A stretch of 64,000 bases of DNA from Amycolatopsis azurea DSM 43854. GTDB lineage: Bacteria > Actinomycetota > Actinomycetes > Mycobacteriales > Pseudonocardiaceae. The number at the start of each line of letters is the position of its first letter. Within the stretch, counting starts at the first letter, position 1. The notes beneath the pieces were generated by a model. It was given only the letters and a program-made list of their open reading frames with translations, was not told the origin of the DNA and did not search any database. Location: NCBI RefSeq assembly GCF_001995215.1, contig NZ_MUXN01000027.1, forward strand, positions 310,001 to 374,000. The letters are read 5' to 3'. The position numbers and the translations under genes are program-made. This document shows, one piece after another, positions 16,013-24,546 of the stretch.

Positions 16013-16032
16013 TTGACTGTGACACCGTGTCA
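16013..16032 (+). promoter_or_regulatory. MerR-type promoter with central dyad
   Basis: TTGACT (16013-16018) is followed at once by the perfect 13-base dyad TGACACCGTGTCA (16020-16032), then the ribosome site and ATG of the MerR gene. MerR proteins bind dyads placed between the -35 and -10 boxes, so this is the likely autoregulatory operator. The -10 box is not clear. Confidence 0.55.
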
Positions 16033-16053
16033 GGCTGTCGGCTGGGAGGCGTC

Positions 16054-16869
16054 ATGTTCAGTATCGGAGATTTCGCCAAGCACGGCCGGGTGTCGGTCCG
16101 GATGCTGCGTCACTACGACGCCATCGGGCTGCTGCGGCCCGCCCACGTCGACCCGTTCAGCGGGTACCGGTCCTACACCGGCGACCAGCTGGCCCGGCTC
16201 AACCGGGTGATCGCGCTCAAGGATCTCGGCTTCACACTCACCCAGGTGCAGGAGATCCTCGACGCGGAGATCGGCGCCGACGAGCTGCGCGGGATGCTGC
16301 GGCTCCGCCGGGCCGAACTCGAAGCGGCCATCGCGGCCGACGAGGCACGGCTCAAAGCCGTCGAAGCGAGGCTCCGGTCGATCGAAAGCGAGGGAAGCAT
16401 GCCTACCGAAGACGTCGTCGTCAAAAGCCTGCCCGCGGTGCGCGTCGCCGAGCTGACCGGGACGGCGAGCGGATACGTGAACGAGGAGATCGGGCCGGTC
16501 GTGCAGGGGTTGTACCAGGAACTGTTCGGCGCGCTCGGCCCGATCACTCCGTCGGGTCCGCTCATCGCCTACTACGAGGACGACACCGACGGCGAACGGG
16601 TGCTCATCCACGCCGCCGTCCCGATCGCGGCCGAAACCGACGGCTCCGAAGGATTCTCGACGGTGCGCCTCGCCGAAGTGCCGGCCGCGGCGACGATCCT
16701 GCACCGCGGCTCGATGGAGACCGTGCTCTCCAGCTACCAGGCGCTGGCGAAATGGGTCGACTCGCACGGGTACCGCGCGAACGGTCCGGCGCGGGAGTTC
16801 TACCTCGAATGCCCGGACGACGGGGACAAGTGGATCACCGAGCTGCAGCAGCCGATCACCAAGGCCTGA
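16054..16869 (+). CDS. MerR-family regulator with GyrI-like ligand domain
   Basis: 271 residues from the ATG at 16054, preceded by GGGAGG. The N-terminal winged helix is typical of MerR (IGDFAKHGRVSVRMLRHYDAIGLLRP), followed by the dimerisation helix (about 75-120). The C-terminal ~155 residues form a BmrR/GyrI-like SHV2 domain that binds drugs or other small hydrophobic ligands. The proteins act by untwisting a 19-bp-spaced promoter. Its 3' end overlaps the convergent hydrolase gene by 14 bases. The target beyond its own promoter is unknown. Confidence 0.9.
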   Translation: MFSIGDFAKHGRVSVRMLRHYDAIGLLRPAHVDPFSGYRSYTGDQLARLNRVIALKDLGFTLTQVQEILDAEIGADELRGMLRLRRAELEAAIAADEARLKAVEARLRSIESEGSMPTEDVVVKSLPAVRVAELTGTASGYVNEEIGPVVQGLYQELFGALGPITPSGPLIAYYEDDTDGERVLIHAAVPIAAETDGSEGFSTVRLAEVPAAATILHRGSMETVLSSYQALAKWVDSHGYRANGPAREFYLECPDDGDKWITELQQPITKA

Positions 16870-17677
16870 CGTACCGCTCCAGGAAGTCGGTCACGGCGCC
16901 GCGGAACGCGTCCGGCGCCTCCAGCCACGGCACGTGACCGACACCGGGCAGCCGCACCCGGGTCACCGACGGCAGGGCCTGCTCCAGCGAGTCGACCGCC
17001 CAGCGAGGCCGGGTGTCCGCCATCCCGTCCACGATCAGCGTCGGTACCCTCAGCGACCGGCAAGCCTCGACGAGTTCCGGCTCCGGCGCCGCCCGCATCT
17101 CCTTGCCCAGCGCGACGTTCGCCTCGTAGTTGATCGGGAACCAGGGCGTCGCCATCGCCTCGGCGTGGCGTGCACCGTCGGCCACGAAGTCGGCCGTCCA
17201 CTGGAGCACCGCGAGTTCACGCTCTTCGGCCTCATCGCGGTCCTTCGCGCGAAGCTCGGCCCACCGCGGATGCCGATCCCCCAGCGCCCGCTCGAAGTTC
17301 TGCTCGAACTCCGCATGCCAGTCGTATCCGAGCCCGACCCCCGACACGTAGACGAGCGCGCTCACCCGCTCCGGATGCGCGAGGGCGTAGAGGAGCCCGA
17401 GATGCGCACCCCACGAATGCCCGAGCACCGGGACGCGGTCGAGCCCGTGCCACTCACGGACGGCGTCGACGTCGGCCACCATCCGCTCGAGCGTGTACGG
17501 TCCCCGCGGATCCGAGCGGCCGGCACCGCGCTGATCCCACCGGATCAGCCGGAATCCCGGGCCGGGATCGAGCGTGCCGAACATGTCCCACAGGCCAGGG
17601 CCGCCGTGGCAGCACAGGATCGGTTCGCCCCGGCCGGTCGCCGAGGTCCACAGTTCGCGGCCGTCGTCGGTGATCAC
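16856..17677 (-). CDS. Alpha/beta hydrolase, proline iminopeptidase-like
   Basis: 273 residues from a GTG start. HGGPG near residues 24-28 is the signature of prolyl aminopeptidases (family S33). The catalytic triad can be read as Ser88 in LGHSWGAHLG, an aspartate in IVDGMADTRP, and a histidine in LPGVGHVPWLEAP. No signal peptide is present. The protein probably hydrolyses small peptides, amides or esters in the cytosol; S33 members include many non-peptidase hydrolases, so the substrate is uncertain. It is convergent with the MerR gene and divergent from the GNAT-LysE pair. Confidence 0.85.
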   Translation of the reverse strand: MITDDGRELWTSATGRGEPILCCHGGPGLWDMFGTLDPGPGFRLIRWDQRGAGRSDPRGPYTLERMVADVDAVREWHGLDRVPVLGHSWGAHLGLLYALAHPERVSALVYVSGVGLGYDWHAEFEQNFERALGDRHPRWAELRAKDRDEAEERELAVLQWTADFVADGARHAEAMATPWFPINYEANVALGKEMRAAPEPELVEACRSLRVPTLIVDGMADTRPRWAVDSLEQALPSVTRVRLPGVGHVPWLEAPDAFRGAVTDFLERYVRPW

Positions 17678-17728
17678 CCCACGATTATCCGGTAGGCGCG
17701 GTCGCCGCCGTCGGCTATTTTCCGCGAC

Positions 17729-18295
17729 ATGACGACGTACACACCGCCGCAGCGGACGGCCACCCTCGCCGACGCGCCGGCCATCGCGGCGCTGATGCGG
17801 GCGTCGGTGCTGGAGTTGTTCCCCCGGTTCCACGACGAGCGGCAGACCGCGAGCGCGGCCGAGCACATCGCGGCCATCGATCTGCGGCTGATCGAAGACG
17901 GCACCTACTTCGTGCACGAGGCCGACGGCGAGATCGTCGCCTGCGGAGGCTGGAGCAGGCGCAACAAGACCCACGCCGGCGCGGGCGACGCGGAGGACGA
18001 CGACCGTCCGCTCGACCCGGCCACCGAGCCGGCGCGGGTGCGCGCCATGTTCGTCCGCGGCGACTGGACCCGGCGCGGTCTCGGGCGCGCGATCCTCGAG
18101 TCGTGCCGTCTCGCGGCGAAAGCCGAGGGGTTCACGTCGCTGACGCTGACCGCGACCATGCCCGGGGTCCCGCTGTACCTGTCGTTCGGCTTCACCGAGG
18201 TCGAACGGGTGACGGTGACGACGCCCGACGGCGTCGATCTTCCGGGCGCGGTCATGGCCCGGGACGTCGAACAGCCGGATAGGATCGAAGAATGA
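17729..18295 (+). CDS. GNAT-family N-acetyltransferase
   Basis: 188 residues. The acetyl-CoA loop is VRGDWTRRGLGRAILESCR, with the preceding strand ARVRAMF. The C-terminal part LYLSFGFTEVERV is the usual GNAT ending. Its stop overlaps the start of the LysE exporter gene (ATGA), so the two are translationally coupled. The pairing suggests acetylation of an amino-acid-like compound combined with its export, which is an inference from gene order. Confidence 0.86.
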   Translation: MTTYTPPQRTATLADAPAIAALMRASVLELFPRFHDERQTASAAEHIAAIDLRLIEDGTYFVHEADGEIVACGGWSRRNKTHAGAGDAEDDDRPLDPATEPARVRAMFVRGDWTRRGLGRAILESCRLAAKAEGFTSLTLTATMPGVPLYLSFGFTEVERVTVTTPDGVDLPGAVMARDVEQPDRIEE

Positions 18296-18918
18296 TTTCC
18301 GGGGGCACCGCACTTTCGTTCGTCCTGGTCTGCCTGCTCGGCGCGATGGCGCCCGGCCCGGATTTCCTGGTGGTGACCCGCAGCGCGATCCTCGGCGGGC
18401 GCAAGGCCGGGATCGCCGCGGGGCTCGGCATCGCGCTCGGCGTGTTCGTCTGGGTGGTCGCGATCGCGCTCGGCGTCGGGGCGATCCTCACCGTGTCGGC
18501 GGTCGCCTTCACCGTGGTCAAACTGATCGGTGCCGCGTACCTGATCTTCCTCGGCGTCAAGGCCTGGCTGGCAGTACGCCGCGGCGACTACAGCGAACTC
18601 AAGGACAAGGTGACGCCCGTCGTCGAGCCGAGGGAGGCGTTCCGGCAGGGACTGTTCACCAACCTGCTCAACCCGAAGGTCGCGGTCTTCTTTCTCGCGC
18701 TGATCCCCCAGTTCCTCCCGCATTCGGCCTCGACCGGCCAGACCCTGCAACTGGCGGTGCTGGCCACGACCGTGGCCGTGGTGTGGACTTTCGTCCTGGC
18801 GACCCTGGTCGGTTCGCTGCGGCGGTTCTTCGCCTCCGGCCGGGTGCGTCGCGCGATGGACGCGGTGATGGGCACCTTGCTCGTCGGGCTCGGCATCCGC
18901 GTCGCCGTCCAGAACTGA
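18292..18918 (+). CDS. LysE/RhtB-family amino acid exporter
   Basis: 208 residues with six hydrophobic segments. The N terminus has the family signature LLGAMAPGPDFLVVTRSAILGGRKAG, and the central cytosolic loop leads to FRQGLFTNLLNPKVAVFFLALIPQF, both diagnostic for LysE/RhtB carriers. Members export lysine, threonine, homoserine lactones or similar compounds. It overlaps the upstream GNAT gene by four bases. Confidence 0.92.
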   Translation: MISGGTALSFVLVCLLGAMAPGPDFLVVTRSAILGGRKAGIAAGLGIALGVFVWVVAIALGVGAILTVSAVAFTVVKLIGAAYLIFLGVKAWLAVRRGDYSELKDKVTPVVEPREAFRQGLFTNLLNPKVAVFFLALIPQFLPHSASTGQTLQLAVLATTVAVVWTFVLATLVGSLRRFFASGRVRRAMDAVMGTLLVGLGIRVAVQN

Positions 18919-18940
18919 GCAAGGCGCCCATCACACGACG

Positions 18941-20008
18941 TCAGCCGAGGCCGAGGGCTTCGGCGGCGAGACGCGTGCCTTCGACACGGGCGGAGATCTT
19001 GGCGAACGCGGTCTCCCGCGACGTCGAGGTGTCGTCGGCAAACGGCGAGAACCCGCAGTCGTCACAGGTGCCCAGCCGGTCCGGCGGGATGAACTGGGCC
19101 GCCCGGAGAACCCTGTCCCGGACCTCCTCGGCGGTCTCGACGCGCGGGTCGATCGGGTCGGTGACGCCGACGAAGATCCGCTGTTCCGGGCCTGCGTGCT
19201 CGGCGATCACCCGCAGCGCCCGCTCGGGATCCGCCTCGCTGGCCATCTGGACGTAGACGTTGCCCACCTTCAGCTTGAACAACGTCGGCAGGAGCTCGGC
19301 GTAGTCGACGTCGAGACTGTGCACGGAGTCCTGGTCACCACCCGGGCAGGTGTGCACGCCGATCCTCTTCCGCTCCTCCTCGGAGAACCGGTCCAGCACG
19401 GCGTTGTTCAATTCCACAAAGGACTGAAGAAGCCCGCCGGACGGATCGAGCTTCAGCGACAACCGGCCTTCGGTGAAGTCGATCTGAACACTGTCCGCTC
19501 CGGCGTCGAGGCTGCGGCGGATATCGGTTTCCGCCTCATTCACGAGGTCGGCGATGAACTGTTCTTTGTCATATCCGGACAATTCTTCACCTGGATAGAC
19601 GAGCCCGATCGCCGAAGCGGCGATCACCGCCTGCTTCACGGGTTTGGTCGCGTGCTTCTTGGCTTCGCGCAGATAAGTGTCGGCGTAGGTCTGGTAGCGG
19701 AAAGGGCCGGCGGTCAGCTTCGGCAGCTGCCTGGTGTGCCCGTCGGCGAACGGGATCACGACGCCGTCCGGCGCCAGGGAAGCGAGGCCGGCCAAGGGAT
19801 AGGTGGCGAAGCTCGGTTTGCCCTGCTCGCCGTCGGTGATGACGGGCGAACCGGTCTCCTCCAGACGTTTGATGGTTTCCACTAGAGCTTTTTCCTGCAA
19901 CTCTCCGAGACCGTCGGCGTCGAGCCGCCCGGCCGCGTACTCGCCGAGCGCTTCGACGAGGTAGCCCGGACGGGGAATGCTGCCGATCGGTTCGGTGGGT
20001 ATGGTCAT
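18941..20008 (-). CDS. MetE C-terminal-domain (UROD/MetE-like) protein, core methionine synthase type
   Basis: 355 residues from the ATG at 20008, preceded by GGGAGGA. It matches the zinc-dependent C-terminal barrel of cobalamin-independent methionine synthase (EPIGSIPRPGYLVEAL at the start). Likely zinc ligands lie in VHTCPGGDQDS and the C-terminal GTCDDCGFSPFADD. It lacks the N-terminal MetE half that binds folylpolyglutamate. Such core-MetE proteins may take methyl groups from other donors or act in organosulfur metabolism. ahcY, the other methyl-cycle gene here, is 2.5 kb away and on the other strand. The methyl donor is unknown. Confidence 0.8.
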   Translation of the reverse strand: MTIPTEPIGSIPRPGYLVEALGEYAAGRLDADGLGELQEKALVETIKRLEETGSPVITDGEQGKPSFATYPLAGLASLAPDGVVIPFADGHTRQLPKLTAGPFRYQTYADTYLREAKKHATKPVKQAVIAASAIGLVYPGEELSGYDKEQFIADLVNEAETDIRRSLDAGADSVQIDFTEGRLSLKLDPSGGLLQSFVELNNAVLDRFSEEERKRIGVHTCPGGDQDSVHSLDVDYAELLPTLFKLKVGNVYVQMASEADPERALRVIAEHAGPEQRIFVGVTDPIDPRVETAEEVRDRVLRAAQFIPPDRLGTCDDCGFSPFADDTSTSRETAFAKISARVEGTRLAAEALGLG

Positions 20009-20160
20009 CGCTCGCGTCCTCCCAGATGAAGCTGCTTGCGGCCGCCATGGCCACAAGCGCAGAAACTACCGATCACTCCCCTCCTTGACGATCTTTCCGC
20101 GGACCGAAACCACTAATGGCGCAACCATTCGGCCCAGAAGAGATGTGCCATTCGCCGAGA

Positions 20161-20178
20161 CGTATAGGCCGTTATACG
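20161..20178. promoter_or_regulatory. 18-bp dyad, operator-like
   Basis: CGTATA and TATACG flank a six-base spacer, giving a perfect inverted repeat in the 257-base gap between the divergent MetE-core and DUF3040 genes. It is followed directly by two tandem copies of CGAAATTC (from 20176). The size and position fit a regulator site; the binding protein is unknown. Confidence 0.4.
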
Positions 20179-20265
20179 AAATTCCTCGAAATTCGATGCT
20201 TACCCTCCTCCACACCTGGGTATTCCGTGGATGTCGACGGGCGGGGCGCGCCGAAGGAGAAACCG

Positions 20266-20532
20266 ATGCTGAGCCATCACGATCGGCAAGAGCTGGAGAA
20301 GATCGAGCGCTGGTTCGAGCTCACCGAGCCGGCGCTGGCCGCCCGGCTCCGCTCCGGCAAACCCGCGCAACCGCCACTGCTCCGGCTGGCGGTCGTTCTG
20401 ACTCTCGACATCATCGCGGGTCTGCTCATGTTGCTGGGCGTCGTACTGAACAGCCCCGCTCTCCTGTTGACCGGGATGATCACCGTGACCACGGCGGTGA
20501 TCGTGCACCTGTCCCGGTTCGGCCGGGACTGA
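20266..20532 (+). CDS. DUF3040 small membrane protein
   Basis: 88 residues from the ATG at 20266, with AAGGAG just upstream. The N-terminal LSHHDRQELEKIERWFE is the conserved DUF3040 opening, followed by two hydrophobic helices (about 42-62 and 66-84). This family is widespread in actinobacteria and has no established function. In the reading frame before this start there is no ribosome site, so the shorter form is preferred. It precedes the YCII-domain gene by 64 bases on the same strand. Confidence 0.85.
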   Translation: MLSHHDRQELEKIERWFELTEPALAARLRSGKPAQPPLLRLAVVLTLDIIAGLLMLLGVVLNSPALLLTGMITVTTAVIVHLSRFGRD

Positions 20533-20596
20533 TCACCTTCCTCCCGCACGCCGGTAGAGTCCGGGCGATACGTCCGGTTCACTGGGAGGAAGACGC

Positions 20597-21022
20597 ATGC
20601 GGTTCATGATCATCATCAAGGCGGACGAGGATTCCGAAGCCGGGAAGATGCCGCCGATGGAGGCCCTGACCGCCATGGCGAAGTTCAACCAGGACATGCT
20701 CGACGCCGGGATCCTCGTGGGCGGCGAAGGCCTCCAGGAGAGTTCGAAGGGTGCGCGGGTCACGATCGGCGCCGCCGGGACCACGGTCACCGACGGCCCG
20801 TTCACCGAAGCCAAGGAACTCGTCGGCGGCTTCTGGATCGTCGATGTCCCGTCGCGCGCCGAAGCGATCGAGTGGGCGAAGCGCTGTCCCACTCCCCCGA
20901 ACAGCGACACCGTGCTCGAGGTTCGCAAGATCCTCGAAGCCGAGGACTTCGGCGAGGCCTTCACGCCGGAGCTGCAGGAGAACGAGCAGCGGATGCGCGA
21001 CGAGGTCGCCGAACGGTCTTGA
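20597..21022 (+). CDS. YCII/DGPF-domain protein
   Basis: 141 residues of the YCII-related DGPF subgroup: MRFMIIIKADEDSEAG at the start, DGPFTEAKELVGGFWIVD in the middle, and a helical tail (EVRKILEAEDFGEAF). DGPF proteins are often found beside ECF sigma factors in actinobacteria, but none is adjacent here. Their biochemical role is not established. A GGGAGG site lies upstream of the ATG. Confidence 0.88.
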   Translation: MRFMIIIKADEDSEAGKMPPMEALTAMAKFNQDMLDAGILVGGEGLQESSKGARVTIGAAGTTVTDGPFTEAKELVGGFWIVDVPSRAEAIEWAKRCPTPPNSDTVLEVRKILEAEDFGEAFTPELQENEQRMRDEVAERS

Positions 21023-21059
21023 CGATAAGCACTGGATTCTGGCTGCGGTTGTTCCGTCC

Positions 21060-21106
21060 GTGAAGGCCCCCTTAACGCGGCTCAGCCGAGGAAACTAGAC
21101 CTTCAC
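21060..21106. repeat. Half-copy of the AAGG/CCTT composite palindrome family
   Basis: GTGAAGGCCCCCTTAACGCG is followed by GCTCAGCCGAGGAAACTAGACCTTCAC (split here for length). It matches, in reverse orientation, the second half of the composite repeat at 39220-39337, including CGGCTCAGCCGAGGAAACT. It fills the gap between the YCII gene and dinB. Confidence 0.65.
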
Positions 21107-21179
21107 ACCCCGCCGGCACCGGTGGTCGTCCCAGTGCGAGCATGACGCCCTTCGCCGTGCCCCTCAGTAAGCTCGCCTC

Positions 21180-22232
21180 ATGGCCGACCGGGAGTGGGTA
21201 CTTCACGTCGACCTCGACCAGTTCATCGCGGCGGTCGAGGTCGCCCGGCGGCCCGAGCTGCGCGGCATGCCCGTTGTCGTCGGCGGCACCGGCGACCCGA
21301 CCGAACGGGCCGTCGTGGCGACGGCTTCGTACGAGGCGCGGGAATTCGGCATCCAGTCCGGGATGCCGTTGCGAACCGCCGCGAAACGCTGTCCTGACGC
21401 GATCTTCCTGGCGACCGACGCGCCCGCGTACCAAGAAGTCTCCGATCGGGTGATGGCGACGCTGCGGGAATTCCCGGTGGTGGTCGAGGTGCTCGGCTGG
21501 GACGAAGCGTTCCTCGGCGCCACCACCGACGATCCCGAAGCGCTCGCCGCCGACATCCGGCGAGTGGTGGCCGAGGAGACCGGACTGTCCTGCTCGGTCG
21601 GTATCGGGGACAACAAGCTGCGCGCCAAACTCGCCACCGGATTCGCCAAACCGGCCGGGATCTTCCGTCTCGTCCAGGACAACTGGTGGGACGTCATGGC
21701 CGGGAAGCCGACGGACGCGCTTTGGGGCATCGGCGCCAAGACCACGAAGAAGCTCGCCGAAGCCGGTTACCACACCGTGCTGGAGCTGGCGGGCGCCGAT
21801 CCGGCGGACCTCGCCGCGCGGTTCGGTCCGAAGCTCGGCCCGTGGTACCGGATCCTCGCCGGTGGCATCGGCGACGCCGAAGTCAGCGCGACGCCTTACG
21901 TGGCGCGATCACGCAGCCGCGAGACGACCTTCCAGCAGAACCTGACCGACCCCGGCGCCATGACCGCCGAGATCGTCGCGCTGGCGAAACGCGTTTCCCA
22001 GGACGTCGCCGAGGAAGGCAGGCCCGCCGCGCGGGTCGCGGTCAAGGTCCGGTTCGCTCCGTTCCTGACCCATACGCACAGCGTGACACTGCCCGCACCG
22101 ACCGCGGATCCGGCCGAGATAGAGAAGGCCGCGCTGGCCGTCCTCGACCTGTTCGACCTCGGCAGACCGGTCCGCCTGCTGGGTGTCCGGGCCGAATTCC
22201 CCTCGACGGCGGCGCGATCCGCGTCGCCTTGA
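21180..22232 (+). CDS. dinB: Y-family DNA polymerase IV
   Basis: 350 residues. The palm domain has the catalytic carboxylates in [12 protein letters not shown] (near residue 10, with Phe as the steric gate) and in [11 protein letters not shown], a divergent form of the usual SIDE motif that keeps Asp-Glu. The thumb helix-hairpin-helix is [19 protein letters not shown], and the little-finger domain ends with [12 protein letters not shown]. No beta-clamp-binding motif is visible at the C terminus, which recalls the clamp-independent DinB2 class of mycobacteria. It carries out translesion synthesis. No LexA box was recognised upstream. Confidence 0.93.
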   Translation: MADREWVLHVDLDQFIAAVEVARRPELRGMPVVVGGTGDPTERAVVATASYEAREFGIQSGMPLRTAAKRCPDAIFLATDAPAYQEVSDRVMATLREFPVVVEVLGWDEAFLGATTDDPEALAADIRRVVAEETGLSCSVGIGDNKLRAKLATGFAKPAGIFRLVQDNWWDVMAGKPTDALWGIGAKTTKKLAEAGYHTVLELAGADPADLAARFGPKLGPWYRILAGGIGDAEVSATPYVARSRSRETTFQQNLTDPGAMTAEIVALAKRVSQDVAEEGRPAARVAVKVRFAPFLTHTHSVTLPAPTADPAEIEKAALAVLDLFDLGRPVRLLGVRAEFPSTAARSASP

Positions 22233-22260
22233 CAGCGCTCGCGGCGCTTTGCCATCCTGG

Positions 22261-22335
22261 TCACGGGCCGAGAGGCGCTGCGACGGAATTCTTCCGCCAC
22301 GCTCGGCCCGCTGCGACAGACGTAAGGGCGCCTCC
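22261..22335 (+). promoter_or_regulatory. S-adenosylhomocysteine (SAH) riboswitch
   Basis: P1 is GGGCCGAG (22265-22272) with CTCGGCCC (22302-22309). The joining region GGCGCTGCGACGG and the strand CCACGCTCGG match the SAH aptamer consensus (GCGCUGCRACGG, CCAGGCUCGG). P2 is CGGAA/TTCCG (22284-22288, 22292-22296). The pseudoknot P4 is AGGCGC (22273-22278) with GCGCCT (22328-22333), a changed but still complementary version of the known GAGCGC/GCGCUC pair. The gene downstream is ahcY, the classical target. SAH riboswitches raise expression when SAH accumulates. Confidence 0.87.
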
Positions 22336-22356
22336 CACTGTGGAGGTGCCTTTCTT
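22326..22356 (+). terminator. Riboswitch-controlled intrinsic terminator of ahcY
   Basis: GGCGCCTCC (22327-22335) pairs with GGAGGTGCC (22342-22350), with one G-U pair and a short loop, followed by TTTCTT. Its 5' arm contains GCGCCT, the 3' strand of the riboswitch pseudoknot. Pseudoknot and terminator therefore exclude each other, which makes this the expression platform. Confidence 0.82.
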
Positions 22357-22482
22357 GCGTCAGAACCCTTTTCCGGCCGTCGTCGAGGCCGTGCGCTGAA
22401 CGACCCCCGCACTGACACCGTCCTTCCCTCCACCGGCGAGAAGGACCGCTCCGCCCTGCCTTCCTTCATGATTGGAGAACCA

Positions 22483-23958
22483 GTGAGCCCCACCCTGTCC
22501 AAGGTCAACGGGATCGAATTCGCCGTCGCCGATCTCTCCCTCGCCGAGGCCGGCCGCAAGCAGCTGCGCCTCGCCGAGGTCGAGATGCCCGGCTTGATGG
22601 CGCTGCGCCGCGAATACGCCGACTCGCAGCCGCTGAAGGGCGCACGGGTCGCGGGTTCGCTGCACATGACCGTCCAGACCGCCGTGCTGATCGAGACGCT
22701 CGTCGCGCTGGGCGCCGAGGTGCGCTGGGTGTCCTGCAACATCTTCTCCACGCAGGACGAGGCGGCCGCGGCCGTCGTCGTCGGCCCGAACGGCACCGTC
22801 GAGGAGCCCTCGGGCTCGGCGGTGTTCGCGTGGAAGGGCGAGACGCTCGCCGAGTACTGGTGGTGCACCGACCAGCTCTTCGACTTCGGTGACGGCCGCC
22901 TGCCGAACATGGTCCTGGACGACGGCGGCGACGCGACCCTGCTGATCCACAAGGGTGTCGAGTTCGAGGCCGCCGGCGCCGTGCCGCAGGCGACCGAGGA
23001 AGACGGCGAGGAGTACGGCCTCGTGCTGGAGACCCTGCGCGAAAGCCTCGGCCGCGACACCGGCCGGTTCACCCGCATCGCCAAGGAGGTCCGCGGGGTC
23101 ACCGAGGAGACCACCAACGGCGTCAAGCGGCTCTACAAGCTCGCCAAGGAAGGCGAGCTGCTCTTCCCGGCGATGAACGTGAACGACTCGGTGACGAAGT
23201 CGAAGTTCGACAACAAGTACGGCATCCGCCACTCGCTCATCGACGGTCTGAACCGCGGCACCGACGTGATGATCGCGGGCAAGGTCGCGGTCATCTGCGG
23301 TTACGGCGACGTCGGCAAGGGCGCGGTGGAATCGCTGCGCGGCCAGGGCGCCCGCGTGGTCGTCACCGAGATCGACCCGATCTGCGCGCTCCAGGCCGCG
23401 ATGGAGGGCCTCGACGTCGTGGAACTCGACGACGTCGTCGAGCGCGGTGACATCTTCATCACCACCACCGGCAACTTCGACATCATCATGGCCGACCAGA
23501 TGGCCAAGATGAAGCACAACGCGATCGTCGCGAACGTCGGGCACTTCGACAACGAGATCGACATGGCCGGGCTCGCGAAGATCCCGGGCATCCAGAAGAT
23601 CGAGGTCAAGCCGCAGGTGCACGAGTGGGTCTTCCCCGCGACGGCCGACCGCGAGGCGCACTCGATCATCGTGCTGTCCGAGGGCAGGCTGATGAACCTC
23701 GGGAACGCCACCGGCCACCCGAGCTTCGTGATGTCGAACTCCTTCACCAACCAGACGATCGCGCAGATCGAGCTGTTCACGAAGCAGGGCGAGTACGCCA
23801 CCGACGTCCACGTGCTGCCGAAGCACCTCGACGAGAAGGTGGCGCGCCTGCACCTCGACGCGCTGGGCGTCCGGCTGACGAAGCTGACCAAGCGCCAGGC
23901 CGAGTACATCGGCGTGGACGTCGAGGGTCCGTACAAGCTGGACCACTACCGCTACTGA
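22483..23958 (+). CDS. ahcY: S-adenosylhomocysteine hydrolase
   Basis: 491 residues from the GTG at 22483, which follows GGAG by five bases; an ATG 15 bases earlier is less well placed. The enzyme splits SAH, the toxic by-product of methylation, into homocysteine and adenosine. The NAD site is GYGDVGKG. The lysine/aspartate region [20 protein letters not shown] and the C-terminal LDHYRY are strictly conserved in the family. The insert-bearing length is normal for actinobacteria. Expression is expected to be controlled by the SAH riboswitch and terminator just upstream. Confidence 0.98.
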   Translation: MSPTLSKVNGIEFAVADLSLAEAGRKQLRLAEVEMPGLMALRREYADSQPLKGARVAGSLHMTVQTAVLIETLVALGAEVRWVSCNIFSTQDEAAAAVVVGPNGTVEEPSGSAVFAWKGETLAEYWWCTDQLFDFGDGRLPNMVLDDGGDATLLIHKGVEFEAAGAVPQATEEDGEEYGLVLETLRESLGRDTGRFTRIAKEVRGVTEETTNGVKRLYKLAKEGELLFPAMNVNDSVTKSKFDNKYGIRHSLIDGLNRGTDVMIAGKVAVICGYGDVGKGAVESLRGQGARVVVTEIDPICALQAAMEGLDVVELDDVVERGDIFITTTGNFDIIMADQMAKMKHNAIVANVGHFDNEIDMAGLAKIPGIQKIEVKPQVHEWVFPATADREAHSIIVLSEGRLMNLGNATGHPSFVMSNSFTNQTIAQIELFTKQGEYATDVHVLPKHLDEKVARLHLDALGVRLTKLTKRQAEYIGVDVEGPYKLDHYRY

Positions 23959-23976
23959 CCCACGAGTGTTTGATGT

Positions 23977-24025
23977 CGCGAGCGCCACGTTTGAGACGGT
24001 GAACGTCCCGGGCGTGGCGCTCGCG
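23977..24025. repeat. GAGACGGT-core palindrome, copy 1 (GAGCGCCACG arms)
   Basis: Perfect 13-bp arms CGCGAGCGCCACG (23977-23989) and their complement (24013-24025) enclose a 23-base core that begins TTTGAGACGGTGAACGT. The same core, in reverse orientation and matching at 20 of 23 positions, lies between matching arms at 50488-50540, and the same orientation with different arms is at 50595-50661. It lies in the gap downstream of ahcY. Confidence 0.8.
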
Positions 24026-24160
24026 GCGTCCACCGCTGGGCCGAATGCCTGAAAACTACGGCCGGATGGACCTGTTTCCCGCGGAACGCAGCGGGAACCC
24101 CCTGAGTAGCACACCCCGGCGGCAACTAGGCCGGGCGACTACGAAGGAGAAGGTGCCCCC

Positions 24161-24316
24161 GTGATCATTCTCGGCGTCATCCTGATTGTCATCGGTGTCA
24201 TCGCCAGCATCCCCGTCCTGTACTCGATCGGGATCGCGCTCGCGGTCATCGGCATCATCCTGGCCGTGCTCGGGAACACCGGGAAGGCCATCGGCGGTCG
24301 CGCACACTGGTACTGA
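24161..24316 (+). CDS. DUF6131 small membrane protein
   Basis: 51 residues from the GTG at 24161, preceded by GAAGGAGAAGG. Two hydrophobic helices (about 2-20 and 22-42) are followed by the short polar end GNTGKAIGGRAHWY, which is characteristic of the DUF6131 family of actinobacteria. No function is known. A strong terminator follows 29 bases after the stop. Confidence 0.82.
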   Translation: MIILGVILIVIGVIASIPVLYSIGIALAVIGIILAVLGNTGKAIGGRAHWY

Positions 24317-24345
24317 GCACCTACCCGTAACCGGTACCAGCGCTG

Positions 24346-24384
24346 AAACGGGCCGGGCCCCCACGATGGGGGTCCGGCCCGTTT
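24346..24384 (+). terminator. Strong intrinsic terminator after the DUF6131 gene
   Basis: AAACGGGCCGGGCCCCC (24346-24362) pairs with GGGGGTCCGGCCCGTTT (24368-24384), with a single G-U pair and a five-base loop; it ends in TTT. A weaker CCGGCTC/GAGCCGG hairpin follows at about 24407-24433. Confidence 0.85.
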
Positions 24385-24546
24385 CCGTGACGTGAAGGGG
24401 CCCCCGGCTCCGAGGGGGAGGGAGAGCCGGAGGACCCCGTCATAGTTAACACATTCCCGGCCACGATGTACACGAATGCATACACCTTCGAGTGGCAATC
24501 GGTCCCGATCACCCGAATCAGGCCGGACTGGTGTATTGGCCGCCGG

